A stretch of DNA of 64,000 bases from Flavobacteriaceae bacterium CRH (GTDB lineage Bacteria; Bacteroidota; Bacteroidia; Flavobacteriales; Flavobacteriaceae). Every line of letters starts with the position of its first letter. Position 1 is the stretch's first letter. A program made the translations under genes and the position numbers. Where the stretch lies: NCBI GenBank assembly GCA_001507425.1, contig LMAJ01000022.1:1-64000 (forward strand), given 5' to 3'. Below are positions 17,296 to 26,100 of the stretch, one piece after another. The notes under the pieces were generated by a model. It was not told where the DNA came from. It was given only the letters and a program-made list of their open reading frames with translations, and ran no database searches.

Positions 17296-19755
17296 TTATT
17301 TCATGTAACTGGCGGTCATTTTTTTGATTCTTTCGGCTAATGTTTCACTCGATAATTTTTCTCTCAATCGGTCTGTAATTATAGGAAAACTAAAAGGCGT
17401 TGGTTTTTTGCATTGTTTCCAAACAATGGTCTGATTATTAATTCTTTCCAAAGCCTGAAGCAAACGTCCTTCTTCTAATTGATGTTCAAAAGTTTCAATA
17501 TAAGCTTGTTGCAACAATAAATTGTCGGGTTCATAATCTCTGAAAACTTCAAAAAGCAATTGCGAACCACTTTGTAAATGTTTTGTTTTTACAGGTTTTC
17601 CAGGCATTCCGGTAAAAACTAAACCGGCAATTACTGCAATATCCCTGAATTTTCTGCGCGCCATTTCGGTAGAATTTAAACTTTTTTGCAAATCGTGATG
17701 TATATATTCTGATGAAAGCAAATCATTATCAAAAACAGCTTCCATGTCAATTTCCTGATCCGAGAGCAATTCAAATCCGTAATCGTTATAAGCCAGAGAA
17801 AAAGTAATTGGCGACAATAAACTTATGCGATACGAAAGAATACTCGCCAATGCTTCATGCACAAACCGCCCTTCAAACGGATAAAAAACGGCATGAAACC
17901 CTTCTCTTGTTTTAAAGGTTTCTATTAAAAACTCATTCGTATCCGGAACAATACTTTCTTTTCTTTGTCTTGCAAAAAGAGGTTGCAACGCTATTAATTC
18001 AGGCGTTAGATTCTCTGTATTGGCAGCATATAATTCTTCCCGAAGCAATTCGCTCATTTGTACTGATAAAGCCATACGGCCGCCCATCCAGCTTACTACC
18101 TTTGAAGCTTTTTTAGGATCTGCTTTTCGCACTAAAACCTGCATGTTTTTTACACGGAATAACTCAAGCCTTTTTCCGGCAAAAGTAAAAACGTCTCCGG
18201 GTTGCAATTTTGAGGCAAACCATTCTTCAATAGAACCAATATAACCTCCGCTTAAAAACTTTACATTAAGAGATGCATCGCCCACAATAGTTCCAATTTG
18301 CATTCTGTGGTGCATTGCAATCAATCGGCTGTTGATTTTAAAACGTCCGTCTTCTTCCACCTCAACTTTTTTAAATTCATCGTAGGCTTGCAGACTTTGG
18401 CTTCCGTTGGTGATAAAATTCAAAATCCAGTTCCAGTTTTCTTTTGTAATGTTTTGATAGCAGAATGTTTGACGTACTTCTTCAAAAATTTCATCCGGAA
18501 AAAAACCGTCAGAAACTGCTAAAGTATTTAGATATTGCACCAAAACATCCCAACTGCTTAAATACGGAATTCTATCTTCAACGATCGTTTTCTCAGCTGC
18601 TTTTTTAAGTGCCGAAGCTTCAATTAGTTCTATAGCGTGAGTTGCCAGAAAGTAAATAACGCTTTCTTTTCCGGGTTGATGCCCGCTTCGTCCGGCTCTT
18701 TGCAGAAAACGTGCAACACCTTTTGGTCCGCCAACCTGAATAATGGTTTCGACGGGTGCAAAGTCAACTCCCAAATCTAAACTCGAAGTACAAACTACTA
18801 CTTTTAATTCTTCATTTCGAATGGTATTTTCAACCCACAAACGCGTTTCCCTGCTAATACTTCCGTGATGCATGGCCATATCTCCGGCAAACTCAGGATA
18901 TTTTTCGAGTAACGCCTGAAACCACATTTCGCAGGCAGAACGTACATTGGTAAAAATTAAAGTCGTTTTGCTTTTTCTGATGATTTTGGCAACCTCATCA
19001 ATTAAATGAAGTCCCATGTGTCCGCGCCACGGATAACTATCCATTTTTTCCGGCAATATCGAAAGTACTTTTATCTTCTTATTAATATTTGCTTTGATCA
19101 AAACTGAATTTTGATAAGCTTCAGAATTTAATCCTAATAATACTTGCTGTGCTAATTCGAGATTTCCGATTGTGGCAGAAATTCCCCAAATTCGCATTTT
19201 TGGTGCAACTGTTTTTAAGCGTGATAAAGCCAATTCCATTTGAACACCGCGTTTTGTTCCTAGCAATTCATGCCATTCATCTACCACAATCGCAGAACAA
19301 TTGGCAAAAGTTTTCGCAAATTCTTTTGATGCCAAAAGCAATTGCAAACTTTCGGGAGTTGTAATAAGCAAGTCCGGCATTTTCTTGCTTTGCTTTGCTC
19401 TTTCGCTTTGCGATGTATCTCCAGATCTAATTCCAACTGTCATTTGAGTATCTAAATCATGAACAATTCTGTCTGCAGCTTGTTTAATTTCTACAGAAAG
19501 GGCGCGTAAAGGCGTGATCCAGATTGCTTTTAATCCGGGTTTGTGTTTGGTTTTATAATCCGGGTTTTTCTTCATGTAATCGAGAACTATCGGAAACCAT
19601 AAAGCATAGGTTTTTCCACTTCCGGTGGGAGCGTTCAATAACCCGTTTTTTCCTTGCAGAAAAGCGGTCCAGGTTTGGGTTTGAAAAGGAAATGCTTTCC
19701 AGCCCTGCGCATGAAACCAGTTTTCTGCAATGGTATAAAGTTCGTCTCTGTTCAT
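17296..19755 (-). CDS. Ligase-associated DNA damage response DEXH helicase (Lhr-core type)
   Basis: This 819-aa superfamily 2 helicase has the Lhr-core plan. RecA domain 1 carries Walker A PTGSGKT (43-49) and DEWH (159-162). RecA domain 2 includes CTSSLDLGVDF and motif VI QRAGRSGHQPG. A winged-helix and beta-barrel C-terminal half follows. Family members characterised in other bacteria unwind 3'-tailed duplexes, including RNA:DNA hybrids. The gene is third in transcription order after the exonuclease and ligase genes. It is separated from the ligase by 247 bases that hold repeat element C. A co-operating DNA-repair role is inferred from the conserved cluster. Confidence 0.94.
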   Translation of the reverse strand: MNRDELYTIAENWFHAQGWKAFPFQTQTWTAFLQGKNGLLNAPTGSGKTYALWFPIVLDYMKKNPDYKTKHKPGLKAIWITPLRALSVEIKQAADRIVHDLDTQMTVGIRSGDTSQSERAKQSKKMPDLLITTPESLQLLLASKEFAKTFANCSAIVVDEWHELLGTKRGVQMELALSRLKTVAPKMRIWGISATIGNLELAQQVLLGLNSEAYQNSVLIKANINKKIKVLSILPEKMDSYPWRGHMGLHLIDEVAKIIRKSKTTLIFTNVRSACEMWFQALLEKYPEFAGDMAMHHGSISRETRLWVENTIRNEELKVVVCTSSLDLGVDFAPVETIIQVGGPKGVARFLQRAGRSGHQPGKESVIYFLATHAIELIEASALKKAAEKTIVEDRIPYLSSWDVLVQYLNTLAVSDGFFPDEIFEEVRQTFCYQNITKENWNWILNFITNGSQSLQAYDEFKKVEVEEDGRFKINSRLIAMHHRMQIGTIVGDASLNVKFLSGGYIGSIEEWFASKLQPGDVFTFAGKRLELFRVKNMQVLVRKADPKKASKVVSWMGGRMALSVQMSELLREELYAANTENLTPELIALQPLFARQRKESIVPDTNEFLIETFKTREGFHAVFYPFEGRFVHEALASILSYRISLLSPITFSLAYNDYGFELLSDQEIDMEAVFDNDLLSSEYIHHDLQKSLNSTEMARRKFRDIAVIAGLVFTGMPGKPVKTKHLQSGSQLLFEVFRDYEPDNLLLQQAYIETFEHQLEEGRLLQALERINNQTIVWKQCKKPTPFSFPIITDRLREKLSSETLAERIKKMTASYMK

Positions 19756-19847
19756 TTTTATGGTTTTGACTTATATTAAAATAATGCCACAGATTTCACA
19801 GATTAAAATGATTTGTAAATTCGTGGATAAAAACAGTCGCAAATTTA

Positions 19848-19978
19848 AACACATAGAAACATAGTTTTTGAAACCGCACAAAGGCGCTTCACTTGCATTA
19901 ACAAACATAGCTATGTGTGGAAACTTGTTTCTTTTGCATTCTTATTTGAACATATTTTAACCTATGTTTCTATGTGTT
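19848..19978. repeat. Palindromic element, family C, copy 1
   Basis: AACACATAGAAACATAG (19848-19864) is the exact reverse complement of 19962-19978. The core contains ACAAACATAGCTATGTGTGG. The element lies downstream of the ligase gene. A family B-like fragment (GCCACAGATTTCACAG, then AAATTCGTGG) sits just before it at about 19788-19826. Confidence 0.8.
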
Positions 19979-20002
19979 CAATTTTTTCACAACATTCAAA
20001 TA

Positions 20003-21604
20003 TTATGAAATCATACTTTTTAAGTCTTCGATTGAATTGGCTTCGTCAATTTTTTTGTCTTGTCGCCATCTTAAAATTCTTGGGAATCGTGTTGCAATTC
20101 CGCTTTTATGTCTTTTTGAAAGTGCTATTCCTTCAAAACCAATTTCGAAAACCAATTGTGGCGTTATACTTCTTACGGGACCAAACCTTTCCAACGTATT
20201 TTTCTTTATAAAATCATCTACTTTTCTAAATTCAGCATCGGTTAAACCGGAATAGGCTTTTGCGAAAGTGACCAATTCTCTTTCGCCTTTGTCGTTATTT
20301 TGCCAAAGTGCAAAAGTATAATCGGTAAAAAGATTCGAGCGTCGTCCGTGGCCTCGCATGGCGTAGGTTAAAACGGCATCAATTACCAGAGGTTCAATTT
20401 TCCATTTCCACCAATCGCCTTTTTTTCTTCCAACCTGATAGGTTGAGTCGTTGCGTTTTATCATCAAACCTTCGCTTTTCATTTCCCGGGCACGCATTCT
20501 TTCAGCAGTTACATCTTCCCAGGAATGGAGCAAAACTCTTTCTGATAATTGAAAGTGAGGTGTTTTATCTTTTATTGAATCGTATAATTGTTCTAACAAT
20601 AATCTTCTTTCTGAGTAAGGTAAATTGCGAATATCTTTTCCTTCCCATTCCAGAATATCATACGCTTTTAGAATTACGGGCACTTTTTCTAATAGCGATG
20701 CAGAAATAGTTTTACGTCCAATTCTCGCTTGTAAGTCGTTAAAAGTTCCTATTTCTTTTTCAGGAAAGGCTAAAATTTCAGCATCAATAACAGTTCCGTC
20801 AGGAATAATTCCAACAAAAGATTTAAATTCAGGATATTTATCCGTGACCAACTCCTCGCCTCTTGACCAGACATAAATTTCGTTTTCACGGATAATGGTT
20901 TGCGACCGAATTCCGTCCCATTTATGTTCGACTGACCAATCTTCCGGATTTCCGAGATTCTCCACTTCGCCTTCTATTGGATACGCCAAATAAAACGGAT
21001 ATGGTTTTGATAAATAGTCACTGCTTTTTTCGTCTAAAATCAATTCCTGAAAAGTGATTGTGTTAGGATCCCAATTTCCCATTAATTTATAAGCCAAAGC
21101 ATCTTCATCAACATCTTCTGCCTTAGATAAAGCACGTGTCATTAATTTTTGGCTTACACCGATTCTTAAACTTCCGGTAATTAGTTTGGTGAAAACGAAT
21201 CGTTCGTAATAATTCAGTGCCAGCCAATTTTCATGTAAATATTCTTTTTTCTCCGGATCAGATTTCTTTTTTAAAGCGATAATTTCCTGTAGATATTCGG
21301 TTAAACTTTTGTCCGAATGTTCTTTTGTTGTTGGAATTATCAAAGCAATCGTTTCGGCCAAATCGCCCACAATATGGTAACTTTCTTCAAAAAGCCATAA
21401 TGGAATATTCGCTAATTCATTTGCCCAAATTCGCAATAAGGTCGTATTTACAGGTCTTGGAGGTCGACGATGCGAAAGAATCGCAATGGTCCATACTTTA
21501 TCTTCCGGCGATGCATTTTTAAAATACGTCGTTAGTGCATCGACTTTTACGTTCGTTTTATTCGAACTATCAAGTGTTTTTATGAGTTGGGCAAAATTTT
21601 TCAT
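20003..21604 (-). CDS. ATP-dependent DNA ligase (ligase-associated repair cluster)
   Basis: This 533-aa ligase seals nicks using ATP. It has an N-terminal DNA-binding domain (about residues 1-200), then the nucleotidyltransferase domain. Motif I is EHKWDGIR, with K228 as the lysine that carries AMP. Motifs for the later steps follow (DAEILAF, EGLMIKRNDSTYQVGRK, WWKWK), then a C-terminal OB fold ending in SIEDLKSMIS. It is the LIG of the conserved exonuclease-ligase-helicase-phosphoesterase cluster and is separate from the replicative NAD-dependent ligase. Inverted copies of repeat C bracket it at 19848-19978 and 21644-21774, which is unusual. Confidence 0.95.
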   Translation of the reverse strand: MKNFAQLIKTLDSSNKTNVKVDALTTYFKNASPEDKVWTIAILSHRRPPRPVNTTLLRIWANELANIPLWLFEESYHIVGDLAETIALIIPTTKEHSDKSLTEYLQEIIALKKKSDPEKKEYLHENWLALNYYERFVFTKLITGSLRIGVSQKLMTRALSKAEDVDEDALAYKLMGNWDPNTITFQELILDEKSSDYLSKPYPFYLAYPIEGEVENLGNPEDWSVEHKWDGIRSQTIIRENEIYVWSRGEELVTDKYPEFKSFVGIIPDGTVIDAEILAFPEKEIGTFNDLQARIGRKTISASLLEKVPVILKAYDILEWEGKDIRNLPYSERRLLLEQLYDSIKDKTPHFQLSERVLLHSWEDVTAERMRAREMKSEGLMIKRNDSTYQVGRKKGDWWKWKIEPLVIDAVLTYAMRGHGRRSNLFTDYTFALWQNNDKGERELVTFAKAYSGLTDAEFRKVDDFIKKNTLERFGPVRSITPQLVFEIGFEGIALSKRHKSGIATRFPRILRWRQDKKIDEANSIEDLKSMIS

Positions 21605-21643
21605 TTACGTATATTATTTTAAACTCGTTGCGCATAATTATTA

Positions 21644-21774
21644 AACACATAGGAACATAGTTTTAAATTAAAGAAAAAGATATTTTAAAAAATCTAGATT
21701 TTCACACATAGCTATGTTTGTTTAAATAAATGAAATGCCTTTAACCACAAAGAAAAACTATGTTTCTATGTGTT
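21644..21774. repeat. Palindromic element, family C, copy 2 (inverted relative to copy 1)
   Basis: AACACATAGGAACATAG (21644-21660) pairs with CTATGTTTCTATGTGTT (21758-21774). The core reads CACACATAGCTATGTTTGT, the reverse complement of the core of copy 1. The two copies therefore face opposite ways on either side of the ligase gene. Confidence 0.8.
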
Positions 21775-21786
21775 ATTTTTTATGAA

Positions 21787-22842
21787 TTAATTTTCAGTAT
21801 TAATCAAAGTTTCATTTTGATCTATTGCCGCTTCTTTTTCATCTTTTTCCATTTCTGCCGCTTCTCCTTCATACTGGGTTTTTTCGGTTCTGGCGTCGTA
21901 ACCCAGTTCTCTTAAATATTTAGAGAAAATATCGGTATAACCGTGCGTGCAGATTATTTTTTCTGCGCCAGTCGCTTTTATGCTGTCTAATAAAGAATAC
22001 CAATCGCAATGGTCGCTTAACACAAAACCTTTATCAATAGCACGTCGGCGTCTTGCTCCCCGAAAAGCCATCCAGCCGCTTGCTGAACCGGTCACAAAGG
22101 GAGTCATTTTTCTGATCCAGATACTTCCGTGCGCGCTTGGGGGTGCTAGAACAATATTTCCGGCAAAATCTTCTTTTTTGGTTTCGCGGGTAATTAAAGT
22201 TGTTGGAGGAAAATCAACCATTGGTCGCAAAACGTTGGTCATATTTTCGATTGCGCCGTGTGTGTATATTTTTCCAATATCAGTATCCAGATATTTTAAA
22301 AGTCGTTGTGCTTTTCCTAAGGAATATCCAAAAAGAATGGATGTTTTTCCTTCGGCTTTATTTTCTGCCCACCAATTGTTGATTTCTGAGATTACCTCAG
22401 CTTGAGGTGTCCAATTGAAAGCAGGCAAACCAAAAGTGCATTCAGTTATAAAAGTGTCGCATTTTACGACTTCGTACGGAACAGAAATTCCATCGTCTTC
22501 TGTTTTATAATCTCCTGTAAAAACCCAGACTTCTCCTTTATGTTCTACCCGAATTTGAGAGCTTCCAATAATATGTCCTGCGGGATGAAGCGAGAATTTT
22601 ACATTATTGATGACAAAGGTTTCTCCCCATTCTTTTCCGGTAACATTTATTTCTCCTAAACGATGGCGAATGATTGGTACATTGGTATGATGTGTAATGT
22701 AATTTTGATGCCCCCAACGCGAATGATCTGCGTGACCGTGTGTAATTATGGCGTTTTTTACAGGACGCCACGGATCGAGATAAACATCGGCCTGCTGGCA
22801 ATAAATTCCTTTATCATTAAAAGCTAAAAGTGGGATTTTCAT
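21787..22842 (-). CDS. Ligase-associated DNA damage response exonuclease (metallo-beta-lactamase fold)
   Basis: This 351-aa metallo-beta-lactamase/beta-CASP-type nuclease has the metal-binding motif THGHADH (H35, H37, D39, H40). Further motifs are HPAGHIIGSSQIRVE, FTGDYK and VLSDHCDW. It is the exonuclease of the four-gene ligase-associated cluster and is first in transcription order. I chose the ATG at 22842 (MKIPLLAF), because the longer frame depends on a TTG at 22863. The C-terminal 30 residues are acidic and look disordered. The next gene is 182 bases away, beyond repeat C copy 2. Confidence 0.92.
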   Translation of the reverse strand: MKIPLLAFNDKGIYCQQADVYLDPWRPVKNAIITHGHADHSRWGHQNYITHHTNVPIIRHRLGEINVTGKEWGETFVINNVKFSLHPAGHIIGSSQIRVEHKGEVWVFTGDYKTEDDGISVPYEVVKCDTFITECTFGLPAFNWTPQAEVISEINNWWAENKAEGKTSILFGYSLGKAQRLLKYLDTDIGKIYTHGAIENMTNVLRPMVDFPPTTLITRETKKEDFAGNIVLAPPSAHGSIWIRKMTPFVTGSASGWMAFRGARRRRAIDKGFVLSDHCDWYSLLDSIKATGAEKIICTHGYTDIFSKYLRELGYDARTEKTQYEGEAAEMEKDEKEAAIDQNETLINTEN

Positions 22843-22995
22843 CTTATTACATTTTAAAAACAATCACAAAACAGAGAGTCCATTAACTTCAAATTTAGGC
22901 ATTTGTACAGATACTTATTTTACAACCTGAAGCTATTACTTTATTAAATTACAACTTTTTAATATTGTCTTATGATATAATCAAAATATCATTTG

Positions 22996-23003
22996 TACTT
23001 TTG
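22996..23003 (+). promoter_or_regulatory. -7 box of pruA
   Basis: TACTTTTG fits the consensus exactly, 41 bases ahead of the pruA ATG. The nearest upstream TTG (22965-22967) is 28 bases away, longer than normal, so the -33 element is doubtful. Confidence 0.6.
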
Positions 23004-23044
23004 TGGAAAATTAAATAATTCGTAATTTTAAATACTTTCAACCC

Positions 23045-24670
23045 ATGTTAAAAGGATTCTTTCATGTACCAAAAGCGGTAAACGAGCCAGTTAAGGCATA
23101 CGCACCGAACTCACCAGAAAAAGCAGCTGTTCAGGCAGCATACACTTCAATGTGGAACTCTAAAATTGATGTACCATTATACATTGGTAGTGAAGAAATC
23201 AAAACTGGAAATACAAAAACAATTTCAGCTCCTCACGATCACAAACATATCGTTGGAACGTATCATTTAGCTGAAAAACAACATATCGAAAAAGCAATTG
23301 CCAATGCTCTTGAATCAAGAACTGCATGGGCAAATATGGCATGGGAACAACGTGCTGCTATTTTCTTAAAAGCGGCTGAACTTATTGCCGGTCCTTACAG
23401 AGCTCGTATTAACGCAGCTACCATGATTGGACAATCTAAAAACATTCACCAGGCAGAAATTGATGCTTCTTGCGAATTGATCGACTTTTTACGTTACAAC
23501 GTAGAATTTATGACTCAAATTTACAACGATCAGCCAAAATCTGATTCTACTGTTTGGAACCGCTTAGAATACAGACCTCTTGAAGGTTTTGTTTACGCGA
23601 TTACTCCATTTAACTTTACTGCTATTGCTGCCAATCTTCCTGCAAGTGCTGCCATGATGGGTAATGTTGTGGTTTGGAAACCAAGTGACAGCCAGGTGTT
23701 TTCTGCAAAAATCATCATCGAAGTTTTCAAAGAAGCTGGTGTTCCTGATGGTGTTATCAACGTTGTTTTTGGAGATGCTTTAATGATTACGGATACTGTT
23801 TTGGCAAGCCGCGATTTCGCCGGAATTCACTTTACAGGTTCAACTCACGTATTTAAAGATATCTGGGCTAAAATTGGAGCAAATATTCATAACTATAAAA
23901 CATATCCAAGAATTGTTGGAGAAACTGGTGGTAAAGATTTTATCATTGCTCACCCAAGTGCTAACGCAAAACAAGTGTCTACAGGAATTACCCGTGGTGC
24001 ATTTGAATATCAGGGACAAAAATGTTCTGCAGCTTCAAGAGCTTATATTCCGCAAAGTTTATGGCCAGCTGTAAAAGAACAATTAATTGCTGATGTAAAA
24101 TCTTTTAAAATGGGTTCTCCGGAAGATTTCGGAAACTTTATTACAGCCGTTATTCACGAAGGTTCTTTTGACAAATTAGCAGGTTTTATTGACCAGGCTA
24201 AAAAAGATGCTGATGCTGAAATCATTGTTGGAGGAAATTACGATAAATCTGTTGGGTACTTTGTTGAGCCTACAGTTATTGTAACTACAAACCCAAAATA
24301 TACTACAATGGAAACCGAATTATTCGGACCTGTTATGACTATATATGTATACGAAGATGCAAAATGGGAAGAAACTTTAGAATTAGTTGATACTACTTCT
24401 GAATATGCTTTAACAGGAGCTGTATTTAGCCAGGATCGTTATGCTACTGAAGTGGCTACTACTAAATTGCAAAATGCTGCTGGTAACTTCTACATTAATG
24501 ATAAACCAACCGGTGCTGTTGTAGGAATGCAGCCTTTTGGCGGAGCAAGAGCTTCAGGAACTAACGATAAAGCAGGTTCTGCTTTGAACTTACTACGTTG
24601 GGCTTCTCCAAGAACCATTAAAGAAACGTTTGTAACTCCAGAAGATTACAGATATCCGTTTTTAGGATAA
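23045..24670 (+). CDS. pruA: 1-pyrroline-5-carboxylate (glutamate-semialdehyde) dehydrogenase
   Basis: This 541-aa aldehyde dehydrogenase oxidises glutamate semialdehyde to glutamate with NAD, the second step of proline catabolism. The general base E293 is in VGETGGKDF and the catalytic C327 in YQGQKCSAASR. The NAD-binding segment is TPFNFTAIAANLPASAA and the C-terminal MQPFGGARASGTNDKAG is typical of the monofunctional PruA group. No proline dehydrogenase is adjacent. A promoter at 22996 and a strong terminator at 24713-24752 make it a single-gene unit. Confidence 0.96.
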   Translation: MLKGFFHVPKAVNEPVKAYAPNSPEKAAVQAAYTSMWNSKIDVPLYIGSEEIKTGNTKTISAPHDHKHIVGTYHLAEKQHIEKAIANALESRTAWANMAWEQRAAIFLKAAELIAGPYRARINAATMIGQSKNIHQAEIDASCELIDFLRYNVEFMTQIYNDQPKSDSTVWNRLEYRPLEGFVYAITPFNFTAIAANLPASAAMMGNVVVWKPSDSQVFSAKIIIEVFKEAGVPDGVINVVFGDALMITDTVLASRDFAGIHFTGSTHVFKDIWAKIGANIHNYKTYPRIVGETGGKDFIIAHPSANAKQVSTGITRGAFEYQGQKCSAASRAYIPQSLWPAVKEQLIADVKSFKMGSPEDFGNFITAVIHEGSFDKLAGFIDQAKKDADAEIIVGGNYDKSVGYFVEPTVIVTTNPKYTTMETELFGPVMTIYVYEDAKWEETLELVDTTSEYALTGAVFSQDRYATEVATTKLQNAAGNFYINDKPTGAVVGMQPFGGARASGTNDKAGSALNLLRWASPRTIKETFVTPEDYRYPFLG

Positions 24671-24712
24671 TAATCTGATTTTAGATTTTTAGAGTTCACA
24701 CTTTAGAGTTAT

Positions 24713-24752
24713 AAAAAAGCCGAATCTTTTTAAAATAAGATTCGGCTTTTTG
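24713..24752 (+). terminator. Terminator of pruA
   Basis: AAAAAAGCCGAATCTT pairs with AAGATTCGGCTTTTT. It is a long stem with a T-tract, 43 bases after the pruA stop. Confidence 0.85.
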
Positions 24753-25000
24753 CTTTTATCCTTTTTTTACAAGAAAAACACACAACCTAAAATACTGAAA
24801 TACAATCTAATAATAAAAAATAACAAATTAAAAATATTATTTTGTAATACTTTTCTTATAACATTGATTATCAATATATTATAAACCGAAAAAATCTTAT
24901 TCTGTTATTTTTAAAACTTCTTGTTCCCTTATATAACACAGCATGATTCTACATTTGCTTGTATAAAAAAAAACAATAAATTAAATAAAAATACAGTCTT
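24753..25000 (+). promoter_or_regulatory. AT-rich gap with a probable promoter
   Basis: The region holds no open frame of note. TACATTTG at 24950-24957 matches the -7 consensus. A TTG at 24921-24923 lies 26 bases upstream of it, slightly far. It would give a leader of about 40 bases for the gene at 25001. Confidence 0.4.
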
Positions 25001-25732
25001 ATGAGAAATTTAAACAATGTTCCTGAAATAATTTCAGAATCAAAAAGTATTGGCAGTGCAATTGATTTTACATGGAATAGAAAGAAAATAGATAAATTTT
25101 TAGATCCTATTGAGCAAGATGCCGATTTAGAAAATGCTTTAGTGCGTATCAATCATAAAGGTTCTGTTGGGTTAACTGCGGCTTTATTAGAGTGGATTTA
25201 CTGGCGTTTTACAGGTTATACACAAGCAACTCATGATACTCAAAAACGTATTGAAGCGCTTTGGTGTTCTATCAACGACCGTGAACAAACGAATCCATTA
25301 TTGTTTGATACTGATCTTGAAATACCAGCTGTAGGTTCTGTTGACGGAGTATTATGGATTGCTTTAATGAATGTGAGAATGGTTGATGTGAGATACCGAA
25401 AAGGGTCTTACTTTTTACAAAATGAACTTATAGGATTGGTATTACTGGCACGTCATATTACACCAAAAAAGAAAGTTTTTGATAAATGGTTTAACAAAGT
25501 TATTTCTGACTTAACCCGTGTATGTCCTTGCCAATATGATTATACTGATTTAGATGAATCTGATGAAGCAGTATACAATTCATCAAATGAACCTGTAGTA
25601 TGTCGTGAGTTTTTCTTTGATGCTAAATTTGAATATTCTACTGAAGAAGCAGAGAAAGCACTTTATAAATTTATAGATAATTTAGATCATAAAGCAAATC
25701 CGTTTTTAGACTTGTCCAAAAAGGCATCTTAA
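25001..25732 (+). CDS. Unrecognised 243-aa cytoplasmic protein
   Basis: I do not recognise a family. The protein has no signal peptide or membrane segment. It is rich in charged residues and has aromatic-rich stretches (LLEWIYWRFTGYTQATHD and VDGVLWIALMNVRMVDVRYR). A CPCQYDY motif with two cysteines lies near residues 182-188, and an acidic tail follows. It is flanked by its own promoter and terminator (25754-25790), so it is a single-gene unit. The sequence looks like a genuine globular protein because codon use and AT bias match its neighbours. A role as an immunity- or stress-type protein would be speculation. Confidence 0.75.
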   Translation: MRNLNNVPEIISESKSIGSAIDFTWNRKKIDKFLDPIEQDADLENALVRINHKGSVGLTAALLEWIYWRFTGYTQATHDTQKRIEALWCSINDREQTNPLLFDTDLEIPAVGSVDGVLWIALMNVRMVDVRYRKGSYFLQNELIGLVLLARHITPKKKVFDKWFNKVISDLTRVCPCQYDYTDLDESDEAVYNSSNEPVVCREFFFDAKFEYSTEEAEKALYKFIDNLDHKANPFLDLSKKAS

Positions 25733-25753
25733 TATATTAATTATTCAATTCGC

Positions 25754-25790
25754 AAATAACCCGGTAAAATAAATTTTATCGGGTTATTTT
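25754..25790 (+). terminator. Terminator after the unrecognised gene
   Basis: AATAACCCG and CGGGTTATT form the main stem, with TAAAAT/ATTTTA pairing inside and a T-rich tail. On the minus strand it also abuts the stop of the gene relic at 25789. Confidence 0.85.
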
Positions 25791-26008
25791 ATTTTTCACT
25801 TTCTATTTCTACTGGAAAAGCCTCATGTTTTATTCTTATTTCAGTTCTTTCCTCAGAAATAAAACTAATAGCAGTATAATTTTTATCATGTTTATGTTTT
25901 TAAGCGAATATAATCTATAGGTAAATCCTCTATTTTGTGCGCAATTGAAAATATAGTTTTAGCATACAAAGAATACTTTTTAAACCAATATTTGATTCGT
26001 ATGCTCAA
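25789..26008 (-). pseudogene. Possible frameshifted small gene, unknown family
   Basis: On the minus strand one frame reads from a TTG at 26008 as SIRIKYWFKKYSLYAKTIFS, then EDLPIDYIRLK, and stops. If one A is removed from the run of five near 25897-25901, it joins HKHDKNYTAISFISEERTE and RIKHEAFPVEIESEK to a stop at 25789. The joined product would be about 72 aa. Both halves have protein-like composition, but no family is recognised. It could be a decayed gene, a sequencing error, or chance. The rest of the gap to 26100 shows nothing else. Confidence 0.35.
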
Positions 26009-26100
26009 ATGACTTTTTTAGAAGCAAAAACGCACTATTTATAGTTCGCAACCAAGCTTACTTCTATATTTTATTATCTTGCCCGCAATTAAAATACTAT

